Part shown: in pieces, positions 51,741 to 64,000 of the stretch
How the letters are laid out: every line of letters begins with the position of its first letter
Numbering within the stretch: position 1 is the stretch's first letter
Assembly (NCBI GenBank): GCA_965262565.1
Contig: CBDHFQ010000038.1
Span: forward strand, 289,164-353,163
Direction of reading: 5' to 3'
Length of the DNA: 64,000 nucleotides
From: CBDHFQ01 sp965262565
GTDB lineage: Bacteria > Bacteroidota > Bacteroidia > J057
The notes under the pieces: model-generated
Databases searched by the model: none
What the model saw: the letters and a program-made list of their open reading frames with translations, nothing else
Told to the model about the DNA's origin: nothing
Made by a program: the position numbers and the translations under genes

Positions 51741-51765
51741 AGAAAATGAATTTTTGCAAAATGCA

Positions 51766-51953
51766 ATAACCCTTAAACGGCCATCGTCCCCAAATGGGAC
51801 TTTTTGCCCGAATTTCGATTTTAAAATAAGAAGGGATCACTGAAAAATAATTCCAGTGAGGGCCGCTTCTATGATTCGTTAGACGGTAGGAGCCTATCGT
51901 AGGTTATATCTCGAATATATATTGAAGAAGGAATCTGGGCGTTGAAGGGTTAA
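51766..51953 (-). mobile_element. MITE-A, near-complete
   Basis: Shares GAAGAAGGAATCTGGGCGTT with the copy 26 bases before it, so the two form a subfamily pair. The left end reads ATAACCCTTAAACGGCC. Confidence 0.75.
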
Positions 51954-52599
51954 GGTATTTTTAAGATTAGGTAAATGTATTCCTTTCTATTTACTATCTC
52001 ATTTAGGAGTTCCGTTGAGTGTGTCTACGTAAAAAAAGACAATGGGAGTTATTGCGACGAAGGTAGGTATTTGTCCTCCAAGGCTGTTGATACTTAGGGA
52101 AAGTTTTGAGACTCTTTTGGATTAAATTTATATTTTGACAATATTTCGACCAGATAAAATCTTAGGCCGTTTTCAAATCGTAAATAATTCACAGTTTGAA
52201 ATTGCTTGATGAAAAAATCGATGTAAATTGAATACCGTCGAATTTTCTAATATAATAAATATTAATTAATTGCATGAAAAAATATGAGTCATAGAAAAAT
52301 GGAAAGACCTGATTAACAAAGTTTAAAAAACAGTGAAAATATTTATTTTCATTGGGAGGTGCAATTTTTCGGTTAATATTAACTAATTATTAAAGTCTAA
52401 AAACAGTGAAGTTATACATTTTCATTAGGTGCCATATTTTCGTATGATATTATCATAATAAGCAGGGATATCTAAATGCCTATTTATACTTCTGGGGTTT
52501 GCCTTACTAAATGAAGCTTCAAGAAACATTCTGATATTTCTCCTATTATTACTACCTAATACTTTAACATTATCAAATAGAACACTATGGCCAGAATCT

Positions 52600-54770
52600 C
52601 TTCAATGCTAGTAAATTAACGAATTTTGATTATGTTGAGCTAAATTTCGTCGGTGTTCGTTAAGCCTATCCTGTAATTCCCTGCCTGATTCACCTATATA
52701 AACATTATCACATTCGTTGCACTTTATTTAATATACGACATTACTTGTTTCTTCTTTTTTTCTTTTTGTCCTTTAGTTTACACAGTTAAGTACGTAGAGT
52801 GTTGCTAGATTTATTTGACAATTTAAGATTAAAGGGTTTTAATCATTTTTCCACTTTTTCCGAAGCGCCTTTGATGTACGGGGTTGAGAGATAATTTTTT
52901 CGAGTAGATAGATCCAAAGAATTCCTATGGTGGGCTTCAATTGATTTTACGAATCTGCTGGGATAGTTTTTTTTTTTCCTGAAGCTGTTTGTTGATAGTT
53001 TCTTTTTCTGAAGAGAGTTTTTGTTATGATGAACAAATCTTTTCAGTTCTACTCTGAAGAGATTTGACTACACTTCTTTTGTGTCTGATGTGATCGTTAG
53101 ACTCAAAATCCAAATATTTGCCTGAGAACGTGGGTTTGCGGTAGACTCCAAAGGAGATGGTTCCAGAGTGTTCTCTTGTAAGTTGTAGGTGTTAAGAAGG
53201 GGATCGTTCCATTCTATTCAATTTCTTGGGTAAACTAAATGTTTTAATTAATGCTATTGATGTGCGTAAGGAAGGCATCAATTTAGTTGCGAGGTAATGC
53301 AGTCAAACAGTCATCAACATAACGAATCCAAAATAGGGGTTGGTGAGGAGGGTTTTCAAAAATTTACTCTTCGATTGCTTGCATTGTCAATTCACTTAGC
53401 ACCACGGAAATAGGAGAGCCAATTAGCAGACCAGATAATTGTTTGTACAGCTGTCCATTGTACTGAAACGTTGTGCAATGAAGGCACGCACGAACTAGTT
53501 TTAGAATATTTTATTTTGACATTCTGGTTCTATCAAGAAGGTTTTAATCTGACTCCAAGACTTTTTCTGCGCAAGTTAGAGCAAGGTTGTGAGGGACAGA
53601 TGTGAACAGACTCTTGACGTCAAAGGAAACTAAAGCATGAGACTCGGGAATGACAATGTGACTTAGTTTTACTTTTGCCTCATAGGTGTTCTTGATTTTT
53701 TGATCAGCTTAATCGGTGATAGGAGTCATAAATTTAGAGAGATGTTGGGCGACTTTGTAAGAAGGAGAATTAACAAAAGATACGATAGGGCGGATTGGAA
53801 GCCCTTCCTTATGAATTTTGATCAGTCCATAGAAGAGAGGCGTCGCGGCGGAACTCGAGTAAAGATATCTGTATTAGTTGTAGTAAAGCTCTTATTTTTC
53901 TTAGATTTCTTCTAGTATTTTGTTGATCTTCGTCTTGAAACTTTTAGTCGCATTTTGTTAAACTTTCTTATAAACATTTTGTTGATTGAGATGATCTTCA
54001 CATTTTGTTTTATAGTCAACAGTGTCCATCACAACGGTAACTCTTCCTTTATCTGCAGGCACAATGGTAATGCTAGAATAATTTTTTAATTGTTTAAGAG
54101 TTTGCTATTCTTCTTAAGATAGATTTGATTTGTTAGGTAGATTATTTACAGTTGCAGCGACTCTTTGTTTAAGGGAATCTTTATCTACTTGAGGGACATT
54201 TGATAATTAATTAATTCCTTCATCAACAGCAGCAATGAAACTAAGTACATCTTGTTTAGTATGTTGAATAGCAAAGTTGAGTCCATTGCCAAGAAGTTTT
54301 TCTTCCTTCTCTATGAGTTACTTGCTAGAAACGTTTTTAACCCACTCTGATTTGTGGATCCTTCGATATTATTGCGAATAGAGTTAGTCAAATTTTTTGT
54401 TCAATTAATATTTTTTCTTAATACGAATATTCTCCATGTTGTTTTGAACAATTTGCTTTAGATCATCAAATAATTCCGAGATTTGTTGCTGAAGGATTGG
54501 GATGAGATCATTGATCTATTTTGTTTATTTTCTTATTCTAAAATGGTCATCTTCAATGAAACATTTGAGGAATTATTTACCAGCTCGCTTAGCAGCGTTG
54601 AATCCAAAGGGAGTTCGGATGGGTGGTTACAGCTACAAGCTTTTTGGGACAACATCGTTGTGTTTGCAGCGCAGGTTGAATTTTAATAATTATTATTCTT
54701 GAGCGATAGCCAATTTTTTGTGAGAATCATCATACAAGCAAGCTTTTTTTGTAAATTTCTTCTCCTCTTT
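52600..54770 (-). pseudogene. PLE 2 reverse transcriptase and GIY-YIG nuclease, decayed
   Basis: Reading the minus strand from 54770 down: SITIVPADKGRVTVVMD (about 54090-54030) is the N-terminal Penelope block. HALVSFDVKSLFTSVPHN (about 53640-53580) is RT motif A with its catalytic Asp. YKQLSGLLIGSPISVVLSEL (about 53445-53380) is motif B. FWIRYVDDCLTALP (53340-53290) is motif C. CNECDNVYIGESGRELQDRL and NEHRRNLAQH (52742-52625) form the GIY-YIG nuclease. Stops and shifts separate these blocks, so no protein is made. Plus-strand open frames at 53700 and 54483 are antisense shadows. Confidence 0.88.
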
Positions 54771-54777
54771 GTCTTAT

Positions 54778-55267
54778 TGCGACGAAGGTAGGTATTTGTC
54801 CTCCAAGGCTGTTCATACTTAGGAAAAGTTTTGAGACTCTTTTGGATTAAATTTATATTTTGACAATATTTCGATCAGATAAAATCTTAGGCCGTTTTCA
54901 AGTCGTAAATAATTCACCGTTTGAAATTGCTTGATGAAGAAATCTATGTAAATTGGATACCGTCGAAAAATGATTTTCTAATATAATAAATATTAATTAA
55001 TTGCATGAAAAATATGAGTCATAGAAAAATGGAAAGGCCTGATTAACAAAGTTTACAAAAAACAGTGAAAATATTTATTTTCATTAGGAGGTGCAATTTT
55101 TTGGTTAATATTAACTAATTATTAAAGTCTAAAAACAGTGAAGTTATACATTTTCATTAGGTGGCATATTTTCGTATAATATTATCATAATAAGCAGGGA
55201 TATCTAAATGCCTATTGATACTTCTGGGGTTTGCCTTACTAAATGAAGCTTCAAGAAACATTCTGAG
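54778..55267. repeat. PLE 2 internal direct terminal repeat
   Basis: About 490 bp repeating 52053-52545 with a few percent difference, beginning with the tail GCGACGAAGGTAGGTATTTG. At 55268 it switches abruptly to the inverted copy, just after AGAAACATTCTGAGAAACAT. Confidence 0.88.
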
Positions 55268-55859
55268 AAACATTTTTAGGCTTAACGAACACCGACGAAA
55301 TTTAGCTCAACATAAATCAAAATTCGTTAATTTACTAGCATTGTAGAGATTCTGGCCATAGTGTTCTATTTGATAATGTTAAAGTATTAGGTAGTAATAC
55401 AAGGAGAAATATCAGAATGTTTCTTGAAGTTTCATTTAGTAAGGCAAACCCCAGAAGTATCAATAGGCATTTAGATATCCCTGCTTATTATGATAATATC
55501 ATACGAAAAATATGCCACCAAATGAAAATGTATAACTTCACTGTTTTTAGACTTTAATAATTAGTTAATATTAACCAAAAAATTGCACCTCCTAATGAAA
55601 ATTAATATTTTCACTGTTTTTTAAACTTTGTTAATCAGGCCTTTCCATTTTTCTATGACTCATATTTTTTCAATCAATTAATTATTATATATGATATTAG
55701 AAAATTATTTTTCGACGGTATCCAATTTACATAGATTTCTTCATCAAGCAATTTCAAACTGTGAATTATTTACGACTTGAAAACGGAGTAAGATTTTATC
55801 TGGTCGAAATATTGTCAAAATATAAATTTAATCCAAAAGAGTCTCAAAACTTTCCCTAA
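55268..55859 (+). repeat. PLE 2 inverted terminal copy
   Basis: Reverse complement of 52092-52660, starting inside the GIY-YIG segment (AACACCGACGAAATTTAGC) and ending GAGTCTCAAAACTTTCCC. It ends without the 36-base tail. Confidence 0.88.
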
Positions 55860-55878
55860 GACAATGGGAGTTTATTGC

Positions 55879-56981
55879 TAATTTCTATAGTGAAAAGTGT
55901 TTTAATTGAGCAATGTTCAGCTAAAAAGGGCCATAATAATAAACTGTGAATACTCTCATAATTTAAATACTGAGAGGCACCTAAAAATCAGCTAGTGATA
56001 GTTTTGTATTCTCAAGGCAACTGAAATTTAAGAATAACTGAGTGAAGGAATTTGGTTCACTGTTTGAGAAAGTTTTGCTGCTTTTGTGTCAGTGACTTCA
56101 CAAGTTGATATCGCTTAAAGTTTGTAGAGAGTAAAGTTTGAACTGATTTCTTTGTTGAAATTTGCTATCGTCATTTCTTCTCTAGAGAATTGGATCAATG
56201 ATATAAACTTCATTCAGCTTCAAATAATCCACCTTACCAATTCTCCTGTGTGTTTATGAGTATATATATATACGTAACATTAGAGCCATCACGCTATCAT
56301 TTAACATAATTATATAAAAAATGAATGAAAGTTATAGTATACAAAAATTTCGATGTTTATGATACACAGTTGCATGGATGCAAATTGTTTATGTCTAATA
56401 ATTCAGGAATAAACTATTTTATTAAAATATGAAAAGAATTAAGGTATTAATAATATTTTTCTATAAATGTATTAGTATAAAAGTTACGAAACATATAATA
56501 TTGTTAATCTAATTTAAGTTTCCGCAGCTAATTTTAAGGTTTTGAAAAATGAAAGTATATAGGTTTGAAAACTTACTGAGTGATCGGTTCTGCAATTTAT
56601 TAATATGCAAAATACAACAATATTTGAACCTGTTATTTTAACGGGCTTATGCATTAGTTTTTGTATAATTGTCATTGTTGTTATGTTGTTTTGAAAGCGT
56701 TTTGTAACCGACATCACAGAGTTGTTCATACTCCACTTACACAGAAGAAACAATTCGTGAGGGGTTGAAAGATAGAATCGGTGTAGTTCAATGAGGGTAC
56801 ACTTTCCCGTGTGGTCAATAAGTTTTGTGTTATAACGGACGGCCAATCGTCGGTCATGCGATGAACACTGCTGCATTTTATGAAAACCAGTAATTGCTGT
56901 CGATCATTTCACCAGATGTTCGGGTTCATGTTGCCTCTTCTGACTTTAAAAAGGAAAACATGGGCAGTTTTCTATGCCTCC
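55879..56981. other. Non-coding, nothing recognised
   Basis: A minus-strand frame of 120 codons (56514-56876) lies partly in a less AT-rich patch (56690-56880), but no family is recognised. Confidence 0.4.
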
Positions 56982-57167
56982 TTAACCCTTCATGGACCAA
57001 TTTTTTTTCCATCGTTTTTCGGGATATGACCTAAGATAGGCTCTTTCTGTCTACCGACTCATAAACGCGACGCTCATAGGAAATTTTTTTGATGACCCCT
57101 TCTTAAAATAGAATTGAAATTTCTGTGAAAGTAGATACCTGTGTCCTCCTGCGCGTTAAAAGGTTGA
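56982..57167 (+). mobile_element. MITE-A, near-complete
   Basis: TTAACCCTTCATGGACC start, full core (TCTACCGACTCATAAACG) and end GCGCGTTAAAAGGTTGA, where the terminal TTAA is mutated. Confidence 0.82.
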
Positions 57168-60100
57168 ACGATGTAGTGGATAGGACAAAAGTGCTTGTGT
57201 CCTTTAGTCTTGTCGTTTACTATTCTTTGTATGGGTTGATGCCCGTATGTAGCTTTGATTATTCAAGATGTAGTTAGTTTAAAATTATATAATTTTTTTT
57301 ATGAGATTGTTGTGAAAATTGAAGTATAATTCTTGTCAATGATCTTAACTATTATTTCGAATAATAACATACTTGCATCTAATCAAGTGAGATATATATT
57401 TTATTAAAATATTAGATTGCATAAGAATAAATTATAATGGCATATAGCATTTTCAGGGGAATAAACAGTACAGATATTTTAGTAAGTTTTTACAAAAACT
57501 ATATATTTACATTATTGAGTTAAATAATAGTGAAAAAATTATGGATTGAAAGTTTGTCAATATATAACAAGTTCTTAGCTTGAGGCAACAGTTTATTAGA
57601 TTCTAGTAAAATTTGAACAATTTCCTACAGCTGGAAATAAACATAAGTATATTAGATATTGAAACTCCTCATGAATTGAATTTATTGCTTTAATATATTT
57701 ATAGCAGAAGTTTATTTTAAACTAAGTGACACACATGAGAACACAATCAGACTGACCGCCTTCCCCTTACTTCAAATTTTGAGAATATGATAATATGTAT
57801 GCGAAAGATGCAAGTTTTTCCTTATAATGGAGTAGAAAAAAATAAATAAACTAAGCATGAAAAATGAATCCTATACCTAATATTAAAATAAACACATCTT
57901 AATACTTAATGTATTAATTAGTTCGTGATCATTACTTATTTACTAGTGAATATTGGTACATTCAGTGAAGAAGACGAAGTTGACTGTTCTTTGGTGTTGG
58001 TTACCCGGTTGAATAGAATTGGAAATGATGAGGCATGTGGAAGAAGAGGTATTGAAAGGGTATTAGGTAAGCGTCTAGATGAAGTATTAAGAGGACCTAG
58101 ACTTTGGGAGGAAAAGAGAAAGAACTTTAGAGGGATGCGGAGGTAGAAGTAGAGGGCAACCTGGAAAGAGGTGGAGCCAAATTTGGTTGGTTAATGGAGT
58201 CGAGGGCATATTGGAAAGCGGGAAACAATGCAGCTTATTGATGATAAGAATTCTATTGGGACACTATGAGGATATGACTGAATTAATGTCATTCTACTAA
58301 CGTAGACTGTCGTTGAGATTAGACACTATAGTTATTAAGATAGAATATAAACCAAGACATGCTTCACTCTGATGTGGATACATATGGTTGCAGAAATCTG
58401 TCGAGTACATATACATTTGCATAGCAATGACCATGAAACTCATTGGTACCTAATTTTTACACATGTATTTGTGAAATTCGGAAAGTATAGATGCGAATTT
58501 TGAAAATAAAGCAAAGATTTTTTAAAAAGAGTGTTAGCAAAGTTTTTGAATGTAAATGCATAAATGGTTCTCATATTATAATATTTCATTGAATATAAAA
58601 TGACCTCTATGAACAGCAACATTGTAATATTAAAGCAAACAAATAACTATATTTTTATCAATATGAATAAAAATCCAGTATTATATGCATGAAAATAACA
58701 ACTTGATAACTAATTCATAATATTTACCCAAGAAATTATCGTTGAATCTATAAAGTAGCTTGATATACGCCTTTTACGGAATGAAGCATAAGGGTTACAT
58801 ATATCAATAAAAAAAACAATCAATTCTGATTTTGAAGACAACGGCTTCCTCGAAATGGGCTGCACTTGGATTGTTTCCCGACTTCGGCCCTTCTGAGCGT
58901 TGAGGTATTAAGTTCGAAATCTCCTTTTCTTGGTCTTCCCACCGTTAATCAGCATTGAAGACGACAAGAAAGGAGCTAAGATTTGATATATTTTCTGAAG
59001 AGATCATTAATAATAAGAAAATATAGCAAAAATAAAGAAAATGTAATCATTTCCTTGTAATATTATGAAAAATACACAAATTTTACCATGTTTATGTATC
59101 ATGTGCATAGTGCATTTTATAGTAAAGGTTTTGCAATATGTAAGTATTTTAAACTATTTTTTAAAGAATTTATTTTCAATGCATTTCAGCAATGTGCAAT
59201 ATTTCCCAAAGCCTCTCAGTACTTTTTTGAATCTTTTGTTCATGCTTATTTTTTCAATCATAATGAGTGACAAACACAACTTCAAAAAAAGACTCATATA
59301 GACATAATTTTAAAATTTGAATTCAAATCACTAAATTAAGATTTCTGTCAACACGATCATTCAAATCTATACCTCTCTTTGCAATGGCTTTGTAATTTGC
59401 TGTTGCATTAATATGCTATTAAAAATATTATAGCATGTGCACTGAATGAACTCAGTTGATTTTTGTAGAGATAAAAAACTTTTTTGTATAGGGTAAAATC
59501 TTATTTTAGTGGCATTAATTCGCCTACCCTAAATCACTCAACGGTCTTCTCTTAAGAGTAAACATGAATGCTATACATGAACAGTATTAATATAGTCCAT
59601 GGTATTTAAAAAAAGATGGAAACATGTACATTTAAGTTAAATATAAGAGAAATAGAATTTTACTATCAATTGGTGGTTGCGCCACCTGTCGTCACTATGA
59701 ATAATCCATTCATGTTAGTTTGGATTTCATTGAGAAATTAGTGTGTGATGTTACTGTTGGTTACGCATAGTAAACTAGTTCGTTCCGAAATCAATTAAAA
59801 TATAAATAAGTAGCAATTGTTGAGGTAAGGTGTCTAAGCATTTATTGTAGATTAAATGGTTTCAATCACGGTTTTAAATAAAGCACAGTGATATAAGGGC
59901 CCAATAATTACCGCCGCTAAAATAAGTTTTGCCCAAAAATAGTTTTCATTAGCTACCGAAGAATTTCTGATAAATACTTTATTCTGCTGCAATCAATATT
60001 TACCACTTGAAAGAGTAATAATGCGTTTATGCATGTAAACTTTTATTGCTTTTGAAATGAATTGGCATTACTTTGGCAAAGATTTATTTGAGGATTGAGA

Positions 60101-61180
60101 AATAATGTCAGCTGGAAGATAGAGCCCTACGAAGATGTTTGGTGTCAGTTTCATAGCCTCCCAACAACTTCTGTCCAAAGTTTTCCAGAAGTTTGTCCAG
60201 TTGATTGGATTGAAAGTTGATTGACTTCCAGCAGAAAAAAGTGAAACAGATGCTGCTTTTGAGAATAGAAGCGAATTGGTTTGCTTTGAGGAATTGCGAA
60301 CCAATGGTTAGAATCTTTCGATTTTGATATAGTTTTTAAAAAACAATTTTTTTGGTCGGTTTGAGAAATGGAAGCAAATATTAGAAAAAGTTGTCCCACC
60401 GATTTGGTTTGGTTAGTTTAGACTATTTATTGAGGAATTTATAAAAAATAGGTCATGTACCAACCTGAATTATTATACCCTAATCTAATCAAATCAGCAA
60501 TGTTACTATACTTCCTATAATTTATAAAAAATGGCTATATTGTTCAATTCAATAACATATTTTCTATACTTACAAACAATTTTTGTTTGTTAGTATAGAA
60601 AACTCTTACTCTTTAAAGTTATACTCTTTAAAGTTAAAGTTTTTAGATCTTGTAAATACACTTTAAGAGACATCTTGCTAATATTAGACACAATTTCACA
60701 TTTTATTTAGTTCTTTACATGAAAGTTGAGCTCATGAATTTGAGGTTAATATTTTCATGTACAGAACGTGTTGGCTAAATATCGACATAGAATCTATACA
60801 TATAATACATATGACACACATCACAAATTCTCAACCAGCAGGGCCCAGAATGTTTTCTAAATTCATAATTCAGATCATCCAATAAACAAACAATAAAAAT
60901 CCTTGAATTTCTCATTTAACCTTCTAAATGAGCGATACTCTTTTTCCCAGACTGCACATTATTTATTTTGATTTCGTTTCAAATTAGACGTGCACTCATT
61001 TGCCTTAACGTCCACTTAATATGTAATTAATCATCATCTTAAACTCAATTTTTAACCAAAAATGAGAGTTTACGCCCGTCCGGGGATAATTTATCCGAAG
61101 GGTTTTAAAATGAATTAGTTTTTATCCAAACTGACGGCCAAGTCTTCCTCATTATCGTTTCCTTGCCCTTCAATAATTCA
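57168..61180. other. Long AT-rich non-coding stretch
   Basis: A patch at 57960-58250 reads CGRRGIERVLGKRLDEVL and then RGQPGKRW after two stops, reminiscent of retroelement C-termini but too short to assign. A dyad lies at 60560-60603 (TTTCTATACTTACAAACAA and its mirror). A block at 60975-61110 has mixed composition. Otherwise nothing is recognised. Confidence 0.4.
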
Positions 61181-61202
61181 TCATCTTCTGGATCAGCATA
61201 TA

Positions 61203-62447
61203 TAAACTGGTGAAAATATGCTGTATCAATCTATTTTCATGGAAAATATGCTGTCTCAATCAATTTTCATGGAAAATATGCTGTCTCAATCAATTTTTAT
61301 GGAAAATATGTTGTCTTAATCATTTTTTTTTGGAAATATGCTGTCTCAATCAATTTTTATGGAAACTATGCTACCTCAATCAATTTTTAAGGAAAATATG
61401 ATGTCTCAATCAATTTTTATGGAAATATGATGTCTCAATCAATTTTAATGGAAATATGCAGTCTCAATCAATTTTTCTGGAAAATATGCTGTCTCAATCA
61501 ATTTTTCTGGAAAATATGCTGTCTCAATTAATTTTAATGGAAAATATGCTGTCTCAATCAATTTTTATAAAAAATATGCTGTCTCAATCAATTTTTCTGG
61601 AAGATATGCTGTCTCAATCAATTTGTAAAGAAAGTATGCTGCCTCAATCAATTTTTATGGAAATATGCTGTCTCAATCAATTTTAATGGAAACTATGCTG
61701 TCTCAATCCATTTTACTCATCTTCTGGATCAGCATATATAAACTGGTGAAAATATGCTGTATCAATCTATTTTCATGGAAAATATGCTGTCTCAATCAAT
61801 TTTTTTGGAAAATATGCTGTCTTAATCAATTTTTTTTTTGGAAATATGCTGTCTCAATCAATTTTTCTGGAAAATATGATGTCTCAATCAATTTTTCTGG
61901 AAAATATGATGTCTCAATCAATTTTTATGGAAAATTTACTTTCTCAATTAATTTGAATCGAAAATATGCTGTCTCAATCAGTTTTTTTTTTTGGAAAATA
62001 TGCTGTCTCAATCAATTTTAATGGAAAACATGCTGTCTCGATCAATTTTTATGGAAAATATGCTGTCTCAATCAATTTTTATGGAAGATATACTGTCAAT
62101 CAATTTTAATGGAAAATATGCTGTCTCAATTAATTTTTATGGAAAATATGCTGTCTCAATCAATTTTTACGGAAAATATGCTGTCTCAATCAATTTGTAA
62201 AGAAAATATGCTGCCTCAATCAATTTTTATGGAAAATATGCTGTCTCAATCAATTTTAATGGAAACTATGCTGTCTCAATCCATTTTACTGGAAAATATG
62301 CTGTCTCAATCAATTTTAATGGAAAAAATGCTGTCTCAATCAATTTCAATGGAAAATATGCTGTCTCAATCAATTTTAATGGAAAATAATCTGTCTCAAT
62401 CAATTTTAATGGTAAATATGCTGTCCTAATCAATTTGTTAAATCAAT
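61203..62447 (+). repeat. 30-bp minisatellite, about 40 units
   Basis: Units of GAAAATATGCTGTCTCAATC plus AATTTTTATG, about 40 head-to-tail with variants (Asn/Thr-type A-to-C and TTT to TTAA changes). Because 30 is a multiple of 3, long frames appear, giving the periodic peptide MENMLSQSIL. There is no start context, flanking exon or purifying pattern. A higher-order structure exists: the leader CATCTTCTGGATCAGCATAT recurs at 61182 and 61718. Confidence 0.95.
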
Positions 62448-64000
62448 CAATTTTTATTAAATGTTTTTTAACCAGACTGTAAAAGAACTTTTTCACTGCT
62501 GGTTTACAAGTATAGAAACGTTGAAATTAAAGCTCCCCGTGCATAAAAAATATATACTCTAAAGTAAAAACATATTTAATGACAAGGAAACATAACAAAA
62601 ATAAATGAAATGAAAATACTTTCTGAAATAGTAAATTGTGATTAAATTATGTATATACCAAAAAGATTTCGTAAGAATTTTAAATATGGTACCGGTAAAT
62701 ATATATTACATAATAATTGTTGCATATCTATTGCTTCCAAAAACTGTGGTATACGAGATGGAAGAATCAATACAAAAGATATCAGTTAAATGTTACTGAA
62801 AAAAATGTTACAATAACCCACAAATAATAATATAATAATAATAAAAGAAAATCTCACAATAAGATATTTAATCTATAACTTGACGAGAACCTAATTTATC
62901 CAAAATATCATCTGAAATAAATACTACATATTTTATGCTCCATAAAAAACAGTAAAAATAATACCATAATAGAAGTTGAACATTTCTTTCTGTTTCAAAT
63001 TTGATGAAGAAATATACATTTTAAGTTGTATCTGCAATCTAACTTCAAAGCAATAGGGTTTCAATATTTTGATACAAAAGAAAATATTTAGGGAATGATA
63101 TTGGCAAACGATGTAAAGAGGGCCTTCGTAACAAAAAAAAAAAAAAAAAATATATATATTTTTTTTTTAATAGATCGATAAAGTTAGTACGAAATATTTT
63201 CTTAGTTGTCTTAAAAATATTTCAATAGAAGGTGGAAAATAACCGGAGGTAGCTACTTCAATAGTAATAATTTTCACCTTATACACAAAAACTAATAATG
63301 TATAAATATGCAGTAGATTGCTTGCTCCTATAATTTTATTAAATATTGCGCATAAAACGCAGTTAATATTGATATTAACTTCAAGATTTATTATCAAAAT
63401 ATTGACATTAGAATGTTAATATTTTCTTTTGTAAAGAGTTTCTCAGTTGGCATCTTAAAAATAATTTAATATAATATTATGTATTACAACTAATATTATT
63501 GAATAATTTCAATAAATTCTTTTCATAATAATAAAATGAAAGTAATTCCAGGAAATATTTTTGAAATAAGGGCAGCAGTCACGGTAAGCCATCCATCATA
63601 GGAGGATTTGAAGTGAGTGGATGACACAAAAGGTTTTTAGTTGTAAACGTTGCCTGCACTGAAATTAACGAGAATTAATAAAGAAAAGATATTTTAGATA
63701 TTAGATAATATAGACTAATGTTTCTGTTCATTGAATCAATTGAATGACAACGAAAAAATCTTATGTATTGCAACTACTAAAACTCAACATGGCAGAATTT
63801 TTTTTATTGGACAGAATCACATTAATAGAACGAAAAAAGTTTTTGAATATTTTTTTTAAACAAACCTCTTGGTTGTTGAAAACCATAATATTTGTCAATA
63901 GAAGAAGTGTTGCTGGCACTGTAATTATGAGTTTTTAGAAGAAATGTATTTTATTTGGGAAAAATTGACACATTTTTTGTAAAGGTAACTCAAATGCATC
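62448..64000. other. AT-rich non-coding stretch to window end
   Basis: A poly(A)-(AT)-poly(T) tract lies at 63134-63168. Short open frames have no motif. Confidence 0.5.

Larger units (their letters stand above)
52056..55859 (-). mobile_element. Penelope-like retroelement 2, nearly full length, decayed
   Basis: Flanked by GACAATGGGAGTTATTGC (52038-52055) and GACAATGGGAGTTTATTGC (55860-55878), a target duplication with one T difference. Minus-strand coding body between about 52600 and 54770. A terminal block (52056-52540) is repeated directly at 54778-55267 as a pseudo-LTR. A third, inverted copy fills 55268-55859. The 36-base tail GACGAAGGTAGGTATTTG... (52056-52091) is present at the left end and at the internal direct copy but not at the right end. 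Confidence 0.9.

Noticed and set aside
53700..54702. Plus-strand open frames in the 53.7-54.7 kb region
   Set aside because: They are antisense to the PLE 2 reverse transcriptase, whose motifs are on the minus strand.
57925..58250. Retroelement C-terminal remnant (RRGIERVLGKRL, RGQPGKRW)
   Set aside because: Too short, interrupted by two stops, and no catalytic motif is present. Noted inside the intergenic entry only.
61210..62429. Long open frames with MENMLSQSIL repeats as a real protein
   Set aside because: They follow from a 30-bp tandem repeat. The frame phase changes several times and no initiation or splice context exists.

Overview
The window looks like nuclear DNA of a metazoan, most probably an arthropod. 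It is very AT-rich, has no bacterial operon structure, and is packed with eukaryotic transposable elements: piggyBac-like MITEs, a THAP-type P element pair, Penelope-like retroelements, non-autonomous Helitrons and a truncated non-LTR retrotransposon. Arthropod is an inference from the element mix and base composition. Nothing in the sequence identifies the species. No complete host protein-coding gene can be recognised. At best there are two isolated exon candidates (3053-3284 plus, 20687-20905 minus) and one promoter-like GC-rich patch (41255-41475).

Layout. 1-14.6 kb is non-coding, with many copies of a roughly 190-bp MITE (here 'MITE-A'), two minisatellites (10.13 kb and 13.02 kb), a foldback element (6.48-7.13 kb), a small TIR element (7.77-7.97 kb) and a palindrome-rich TIR element (13.39-14.63 kb). 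14.68-18.10 kb is a P-superfamily transposon with 59-bp TIRs, a THAP domain exon, an intron and a decayed transposase. 18.57-19.03 kb is a non-autonomous Helitron. 22.29-23.79 kb is a 5'-truncated non-LTR retrotransposon ending in poly(A). 24.4-27.98 kb is MITE-rich. 31.23-31.53 kb is a second Helitron. 33.27-34.24 kb and 43.30-44.25 kb are inverted copies of each other. 35.95-37.98 kb is a second P element, deleted in a different part from the first. 44.28-44.93 kb is a fused head-to-tail Helitron pair. 47.65-50.00 kb, 50.41-51.43 kb and 52.06-55.86 kb are three Penelope-like elements (PLEs) with terminal inverted and direct repeats. 61.2-62.45 kb is a large 30-bp minisatellite.

How the parts relate. 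MITE-A has at least 26 copies or fragments. Intact ones begin and end with TTAA followed by CCCTTT / AAAGGG, which fits piggyBac-type mobilisation, and they keep a strongly conserved central core. The two P elements have complementary deletions: the first lacks the transposase C-terminus, the second lacks the middle. The two best-preserved PLEs each have target-site duplications and the same peculiar one-sided tail of 36-40 bp. All coding calls were made by eye from motifs. No database search was possible.
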